A stretch of DNA of 64,000 nucleotides. Origin: Parastagonospora avenae f. sp. tritici 18332-5. Lineage: Eukaryota > Ascomycota > Dothideomycetes > Pleosporales > Phaeosphaeriaceae. Shown piece after piece: positions 57,881 through 64,000 of this stretch. The position numbers were made by a program, and so were the translations under genes. Each line of letters starts with the position of its first letter. The stretch's first letter is position 1. The stretch lies in the NCBI GenBank assembly GCA_022559985.1, contig JAFJTR010000043.1, positions 186,001-250,000 of the forward strand, given 5' to 3'. Under the pieces are notes generated by a model that saw nothing but the letters and a program-made list of their open reading frames with translations, was not told the DNA's origin and made no database searches.

Positions 57881-58780
57881 CTATCTGAATTTTGATAGGA
57901 GCTTCATGCTGCGGCCTGATTGGGTTTGGCGCGTCGGCTGCGGTGTGGCAGCCCGTTCAGCTACATTACCCATTGCACCACCCACTGCACCACCCACGCT
58001 ACGTTTCTGCTTCTTCTTGGGCTCTAGTGGTGCTTTTGAAGCTTTATGCTTACCTTTTTGGGCAGTTTGGAGAGCTTTTACACGGTCTCTCTCCTCTTTT
58101 TTAGCCTGCTTTTTAGCTGCTTTGTCAGCCTTCTCCTTCTCCTTCTCCTCCTTCCCCCTTGCTCGTTTGACACGCCTCTGCTCCTTTGCCTGATCCTCAG
58201 CAAGCTTCTTAGCAGCTCTTTCTCCCTTCTCCTTCTGTTTTTGAAGCTTTTCTTGGTGTTTGTGGGCCTTCTCCTCATCTAATTTGAGTAGGGCTACACG
58301 TATAGATCGAGGAGTGAAGAATGAAGCCCCACCAGTTAGCCCGTTATTTACAGGAAGTGGCAGGGCCTCGCTATGGCTCCTACGCTTATTTTTAGTAGCA
58401 ATTGATGCCCGTAGCTGCTCTGCTTCTGCTTTAAGCAACTTGATTTGGGTAGCTTGACGGTGTAGCGTAGTAGACACTGCTATTGCTACATCTTGAGCGT
58501 CTTCTTTCACTGCTGCTGCTGGTAATTGATCTAGACACTGTACATCTGTCAGTAATAGATCATATTAAGCCTGTAGGCCGTTTTGATTAGTCTAATAAAG
58601 TGGTGTATGTGGTTAAAACTTATTCAGTGCTCAGCTTAGATCTTTCAGCTAAATGCCCACAGCTCTAAAAGATGACTGTATATTCTCCCTAGTGAAGATC
58701 TTGGTATAGGCCGGCTCAAATATAGTTAAGAAGTCGGTTTTCTGCACTAGTAGTAGGCCTTAGCTGGCAGTTTGACGCTT
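57881..58780 (-). mobile_element. Pogo-type DDE transposase, C-terminal remnant B
   Basis: From about 58760 the minus strand reads KTDFLTIFEPAYTKIFTREN, then IQSSFRAVGI, a stop, and more interrupted text: the end of a pogo transposase catalytic region. From 58510 to 57881 an open frame encodes its tail, including GGASFFTPRSIRVALLKLDE, a Lys/Glu-rich coil and the end SGRSMKLLSKFR. That end parallels HGRSIKLPAKYR of remnant A, so the two are related and lie tail to tail. It lacks the N-terminal half and carries stops. Confidence 0.65.
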
Positions 58781-58813
58781 AGTAAGCTCACCTGCGTACG
58801 CTGTTAATAGTGG

Positions 58814-59115
58814 TGTCAGATAGGAGCGAGGCTGGGGTGTAACACAGGCTCGGCTAGAATAGCGATGCATGGAATGGACTGCTGTCAGATCAGTTCGAGG
58901 CTTTGCTCTATGAGGGTGTCAGATAGCAGGTTTCGCGCGTTACTGTCTTCATGATTAGGGATAGTCGAGTAACACAAAGCTCGGGTGTAACAACACGAAG
59001 AAAAACAGAACACGTAGCAGGAACACAGCAAAACAGGATAATTAATTAAGATTTCATCTTATCTATCAAATCTGACAACTAAGTGTCAGATTGTATGATG
59101 AGATGGTAGTGATGT
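58814..59115. mobile_element. Mosaic of inverted LTR pieces (families A and B)
   Basis: 58814-58882, read on the minus strand, resembles the last 70 bp of the family-A LTR read on the plus strand (CCGAGCCTGTG to CTATCTGACA). 58883-59077 on the minus strand is a family-B LTR: its first ~30 and last ~45 bp match the solo LTR at 60319-60525, while the middle differs. Flanks ACTGC and ACTAA are not a clear target duplication. At 59069-59092 AATCTGACA and TGTCAGATT form a 9-bp palindrome around ACTAAG, where two LTR starts face each other. Confidence 0.55.
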
Positions 59116-59299
59116 TGTAAGATCTAAAGAGGTTCTTGATCAATGTTAATGATTAAAGTAATTAATTGTCCTCCTTTCGTCTAATCTATGAACAGGTGGC
59201 TTTTGTCCCCTGCCCTTATGCAACTAGCTGCGCGGTCTATTCTATGCAGTTCTATTCCAGCTAAGCCTGTGATGCAGCCAGCCTTGCTTATATCTGACA
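59116..59299 (-). mobile_element. 3' LTR of the degraded Copia element (family A)
   Basis: 184 bp. On the minus strand it begins TGTCAGATATAAGC and ends CTTACA. Directly before it on that strand is the purine tract CTAAGGGGGTG (59300-59310), the plus-strand priming site of a retrotransposon, which fixes it as the 3' LTR. Compared with the copy at 1296-1509 it has about 16 C:G to T:A changes, the pattern of RIP. Confidence 0.8.
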
Positions 59300-62200
59300 C
59301 ACCCCCTTAGCTTAGATAGACATCTAAGCTAGATAGCTACTTGCAGTGTCTTATTAAGGTAACTAGCTCTAGTCTCTCTTAGAGCTTATTTAGTAATAGT
59401 TCTTAGTAGTTTAGCTTATCTATGCATTCTACAAGACTAAGGTAATTAAGGAAGGTATTCTATTTGTTTCTAGGGAGGGCCTTAGTAAGGCTGTTAGCAG
59501 GCATGCTGGCAGAGGGTATATACTTAACTAAGATTGTTCCTTGTTAGACCTCTTGCCGCAGCTAGTAATTGTGGATATTTACGTGTTAGAGCTTTGTTTA
59601 TAGCTTTAATATTTCCTTAGTTACTAAGCTAATTATCTGCATATTATTACAATATATTATAATAGTCTTCTTTAGTAGATTAATTCTAAGCTTGCTAATT
59701 AGTTTTAAGATAAAGATAGCTTTCTTTGCCACTAGTAATAGAGCAAGGAGCTCTGCCCTAATTGTTGAGGTAGTGACAGTGCCTTGCTTGCTAGCTTTCT
59801 ATGCAATTAGGCCTCTAAATAGTTGAATTGTGTAGTCTTATAAGCTCTTGCGGTCAGAGGTGTTGTTAGCGAACGACGCATCGCTCGCTACCTCGAGGTG
59901 GAGGCCTCCGCCTTGGCGTAGGGCTAGGTTCTGCGTGCTTATGAGGTAGAGCACTACTCAATCAGCTGCTTCGTGATGCTTTAGTCCTAGGTTAGGCATA
60001 TATCGCGCAAGTCTTGATGTAGCAAACGCGATGTCTAGGCGTGTTATAACTGCTGCAAACAGCAGTAAGCCAATCTTGCGTTAGTACTTATTAATTTCTA
60101 ATAGCGTAGCTAAGCCAGCTTATAGTTCTAGCTTAATAGAGAACATTAGTGTATTGTATTAAGTGTCTCTCTTGTTAATTAAGCGGCTAATCTTCTTAAT
60201 ATAGGCAGCCTATAAAAGGAGGAGTGTGTGATTTCTCCTATCTTAGGTAAATTCTACTCCTAGGAACCACTTTAAGTCTTCTTCTCCTATAAGGGTGTAC
60301 TTTGTTTATAGATCCTGTTGTCAAATTTGATGGATGGGATGATGTCTTGTTTTTTGTTCTAGATGATGGTGCTCTCTACATGTACATGCTATCACGCAAG
60401 TAAGGCCGGAGTAGGATCGAGGCAGGTTGGCTAACGTGGTTTCAATCCACGCCGATACTAGGCTGCCTGCTGTATCGCCTTCTACCTGACACCTTCATGG
60501 GGTGAAGCCTCGACTTAATCTGACACCTGTATAACAGAGTAAGCTAAGTGTTCTTTATTCTTAGGGTATCTAAAGATAATATTATCTACATAGAAGAAGA
60601 TAAATACTCTGTTCTTTATTATGCAGCAGGGCTCACAAGGCACTAATTGCAGCCCTAGCTAGAGTAGGGTATAAGTGAATTCCTTCTGCCATAGCAAAGG
60701 TGAGATGCGCAGTCTATACAGGGCCTTATGCAGTTTTAGAGCTGTATTCAGCTTCCTGTAGCTGTTAGGCATCCTTATGTAGACTTCTCGATTAATTGTT
60801 GCATGCACGAATGCGTTAGTTATATCGTACTACTTAAGCTTAAGGTTGCAATCTGCAGCAATTGCTATTAGCAATCTAAATAACTAGCTAGCAAGCGTCG
60901 CGGCGTAGGTGTCTTGTGCAGATACATCGCGCTGCTGGTCTCCTCAGACTACTAGGCGCGCCTTGTATTTCTGTAATCTATGTTGCTAGTTAAGCTTATG
61001 CGTGTATACTTACATGCAGTTAAGGATCTGATGCCCTTCTTGTTTAATCTGCTTAAGTAGTACTTCTAACTATAAAGTTATCTTCTAGTAGCTTTAGAGG
61101 TGTTCCTGCTTAGCTTTCTTCTACTAGTTACTTAATAGGTGACTTTCTATCTCCTTATAAAATGCAGAAGGGAGTAGGAGCTAGCTTTAATGCAATGCAG
61201 TTCCTCTTGCTCTTAGCCTTTTAAGCTAAGCCTTATCAATGACTTTGCCTTAGTATATACTAATATTTCCTGCTTAGGTGCCTGCTATGAACGCGGCTTG
61301 CTAAGGGATTATTCTTAAGTTGCTGTGTGAAGTGTATTTTAGCTTTCTAGGCCTGCCTTCAGCTAGAAAAGCTGCTAGTAGCGGAGTTAGAGATGAAGTT
61401 AGATAGATCTCTGCAATCTTCTGTCCTTAGTAATATCTAGATAGTTCTGAATCGTCTAGTAATAGATCAGATAGTTGCATAGCGTTAGCAGCTCTATCGT
61501 CCTCGTAGAACGGCTTAGCCTCTAGATAGCTAGTTAGACTTAGTAGTTCTAGAGTCCTTATTAGGGTAGCGATTTCTTTAAGCGTGCTGTGCATAAGGTT
61601 CTTGTGCAGGTCCTTAGTCTTGCTATTAAATACTAACTGCTCGTTAAAAGTAACGTTATGTGTGCTAATTACTCTAGCTAGTAATAGTATCTAGATACAA
61701 TAGATATTAGAGGATCTGTATCTAATAAGATATTAAATCCATGCTTTTAGATCTAAGCGTTATAGGCGTGATTTTCCTTAGTGTATGTTATTAGATATTG
61801 CAAAGGCTTTGCACCTTTATGCCTTAAGATAACTAAGGTTTAGTTTGCAGAGTAAGGTAATTCTGCTATTACTAAAAGCAGTATATATAAAGAAGATCTT
61901 ATAGGGTGTCTTCTAGTTATTACTATAGTTTAGCGTTCTATTGTAGAGGTATATTGCAGCTCTTGTGACTTCTAGCCACAGTTCCTAGGAGAGGTTAGCA
62001 TCTAGCCTTATTGCTCGTGCTTTCTCCTTGTTCACACCCCCTAAGCGTTCAGCTCTACTGTTCTAGGCTTATATATCTAGGGCTAAAGGCTTAATAATAA
62101 TACCTTTAGTTTTAAGCTATTGTTGCACTTAAGGCTTAACAGTTGTAATCTTATTATCTAACTTAATAACTTTAATAGTAATATTAAAGTAGTTCTTTAA

Positions 62201-64000
62201 GAAAAGAGTAAAGTTAGCTAGCTTAGCAATAATTAAAGCTACTATTTAGTTATCTGTAAAGTAGATATCCTGCTAGAGGCCTAAGAATCTGTCTATAAGG
62301 AGCATTTAAGACTTCTTCTTAGTAATAGTTTGCTCCTTATACAAGTGGAAGTTAATAGCTAGTCTCTCTCCTAGTCCTTTGTTGTTAGTGCGCGGTGCAC
62401 AGCGTATTTAGCGTCTTGCTTTAGCTCTGCCACACGAGTTGCACTCTACTGTAGTGATGCCTTTAATGCGCACCCCCTTAGCCTGCTGTACGAGGTGTTC
62501 GATCGCTGCAGGGCCTGGGTGGCTAAGTCTCTTGTACCAGGTGACTGCAGAGGCTCTCTGCGTCGCTCGTGGCGTCCTTGAGCTAGTGTGCGTGTAGAAT
62601 GTAGCTTGTTTTGCTTGCGCGTGCGCAGCGCGCGCAGATTGATTGTATTCTAGGACCTATTAGCCATGGATTTTAGCGACCTCAGCAATAGTTAAGCTAT
62701 CTCGTTTCCTGAGGGTGGTAGGTTGTGACTAGGTGTCCCACTTGATGCTAGACTGCCTAAGCATGCAGAAGGAGACAAGGTTGCAGAGTAGATTAGGGCA
62801 GATTGCTACGTCTTGTAGCTTTATCCTTGTTGTCTGTCCTTCACTGCTTAAGCGTAGGGTGATTAAGCTATATCCTGTTATCTACACCTTTGTGTTCCCT
62901 GCCTAGATAAAGTCTCCTTATATAGGTTATCTAAAGTAGCGTATACGTTGTAGAGCGTTAGTAATATAGCAGGTTAAGCCTAAGTTAAGGATAAAGAAGT
63001 TCTTTAGTAGATAGTCGTAGCTTAAGCTAGCTTAAAAAGCTGCATAGATGTTAATGCTAATTTTAGCAACCTTCCTGCCTTTAAGTTACTAGTTCTCCTC
63101 TAGTTTTTAGATTATTAGTGTAGGTATATATAACTCCTTAATGTAAAGTGATTAAGAGCTTAATTAAGAGCGAGCTTAGCTCTAGCCTCTAAGTATGCCG
63201 ATTAAGGTAGTATCATGCTTCTTCTTAAGCTCTACAAGTAATGCCACCTGTGCGTTTGCAGTCTACCTTTTAGGTGCTTGTTTAGTGTAGATGTACTAGC
63301 AGTTATTTATGCTGTGTCGCTCCTTATAAGCAGGGCATTTAGCTAATTAAGCTGTGCCTCTATTATGTATGCGCTTTCTTAAATTAGTACTATGTTAATT
63401 GCGTGCTTTTTCACGTCTAGATGGCGCGTTTTCTGCAGTGGAAGCGTCCTTCTTAGTGCCCTAGGTGGTTGCACCACCATTAGCGAGGTACGAAGCTTCA
63501 TCTAACTAGAAGGCAGCTTTATGCTTTAGCCTAAGTAGATATGTAGTTATTATATGCTCTTAGAAACGTTTCATCATCTCTCTCCTAGTTATGCGTGCTT
63601 TATGGCGTGCCTCTTAGAACAATGCTGCCTAAGTCAGCGCTACTATGTGCACTGCTTGCTAGAAGTCTTTTATAACTCTATTAAGCTGTGTAGTCTTAGA
63701 TACGCTGTTTAATATCGCGTCTAAGGAGGCTTAATCGTATTTAGCTAGCTAGGTATCCTAGTTGTTTAGGGTTTGCATTAGCCTTAACGCTGCGTAGTAT
63801 TAGTCGCAGGCCTGTTCTTGTTCGATACAGTCATTAACCTTAACAGCTACTTTAAGGCTAGAGAGCTACTCTTAAAGTAGTTAGTCTAGAGTGCAGCATG
63901 TGCGTTGTAGATATAGTGCTACTGTTGATTGGGGGGGTTTTTTTTTATATCATTTACATTGTACTACCTATTGCTAGCATACATACAATGAAGCTTATGC
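59300..64000 (-). mobile_element. RIP-degraded Ty1/Copia retrotransposon, 5' end beyond window
   Basis: Although full of stops, minus-strand frames read in Copia order. GAG near 63890-63545 has NDCIEQEQACD, YYAALRLMQTLNN and ILNSVSKTTQLNRVIKDF. A probable zinc-knuckle remnant (AKCPAYKERHS) is near 63350. The pre-integrase/integrase at about 62560-62100 has WYKRLSHPGPAAIEHLVQQA, VECNSCGRAKARR, LLIDRFLGL and DIYFTDN. Reverse transcriptase at about 60790-60545 has YRKLNTALKLHKALY, SPLLWQKEFTYTLL and IFFYVDNII, where the YVDD box has become YVDN (60581-60592). RNase H near 59900 has VASDASFANNTSDRKS. Interruptions fall where Gln or Trp are expected. The element is immobile. A solo LTR interrupts it at 60319-60525. 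Confidence 0.88.
60319..60525 (+). mobile_element. Nested solo LTR (family B) with 5-bp target duplication
   Basis: 207 bp beginning TGTCAAATTTGATGG and ending TTAATCTGACA, flanked by perfect CCTGT repeats at 60314-60318 and 60526-60530. It lies between the RNase H and RT parts of the Copia element. Its base composition is near 50% GC, against the very AT-rich host sequence, so it probably inserted after the Copia copy had been mutated. The family-B relative is at 58883-59077. Confidence 0.85.

Noticed and set aside
58046..58282. Leu/Phe-rich plus-strand frames resembling membrane proteins
   Set aside because: Antisense of the Lys/Glu-rich transposase tail, which always gives Leu/Phe/Ser text.
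60440..60465. tRNA B-box-like text (GTTTCAATCC) in the nested element, suggesting a SINE
   Set aside because: The element has TG...CA ends and a 5-bp duplication, as expected of an LTR; no A box or acceptor stem was found.
1..64000. tRNA, rRNA, CRISPR or operon-type features
   Set aside because: None found; the window is eukaryotic and no tRNA cloverleaf was recognised by eye.

Overview
The window is nuclear DNA of a filamentous ascomycete (Pezizomycotina, probably a dothideomycete). Genes carry short GT-AG introns of about 45-66 bp, two Zn2Cys6 regulators are present, the eukaryotic housekeeping genes have fungal architecture, and the transposon DNA shows the C:G to T:A decay expected of repeat-induced point mutation (RIP). 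No prokaryotic feature was seen.

The layout is a healthy gene core between two decayed borders. Left border (1-7 kb): a GcvT-type aminomethyltransferase/O-demethylase gene split by a solo LTR, a divergent FAD monooxygenase with two stop codons, a small helical-protein gene with one stop codon, and about 2 kb of empty DNA. Core (7.7-52.4 kb): UTP20, a Drn1/CwfJ protein, a secreted HNH nuclease, a small cysteine-rich secreted protein, ATM1 and AIM24 as a divergent mitochondrial pair, an Arg/Ser-rich small protein, a Zn2Cys6 regulator, a spherulin-like cupin, a conserved unknown protein, a mucin-like membrane protein, APN1, DIM1, HIS7, IMP3, a tandem family of small membrane proteins, elongin A, a THO7-like protein and tubulin cofactor A. 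Right border (52.6-64 kb): a Zn2Cys6 regulator and an MFS sugar transporter, both broken, then two pogo transposase remnants tail to tail, LTR pieces, and a RIP-degraded Copia retrotransposon that runs off the window and carries a younger solo LTR.

Within the core, UTP20, DIM1 and IMP3 all serve 18S rRNA maturation; Drn1, THO7 and elongin A serve RNA or transcription; ATM1 and AIM24 are mitochondrial inner-membrane proteins with start codons 264 bp apart. Most core genes form divergent pairs over short shared promoters. The two borders look like remnants of nutrient-use modules (aromatic demethylation/hydroxylation on the left, regulator plus sugar transporter on the right) that were lost where transposons settled.

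The most novel item is at 45.8-48.9 kb on the minus strand. Three open genes and one with a stop codon encode short single-pass membrane proteins with unrelated middles but a shared C-terminal signature, GSMQVKGI(A/R)(D/E)VR. I do not recognise this family.
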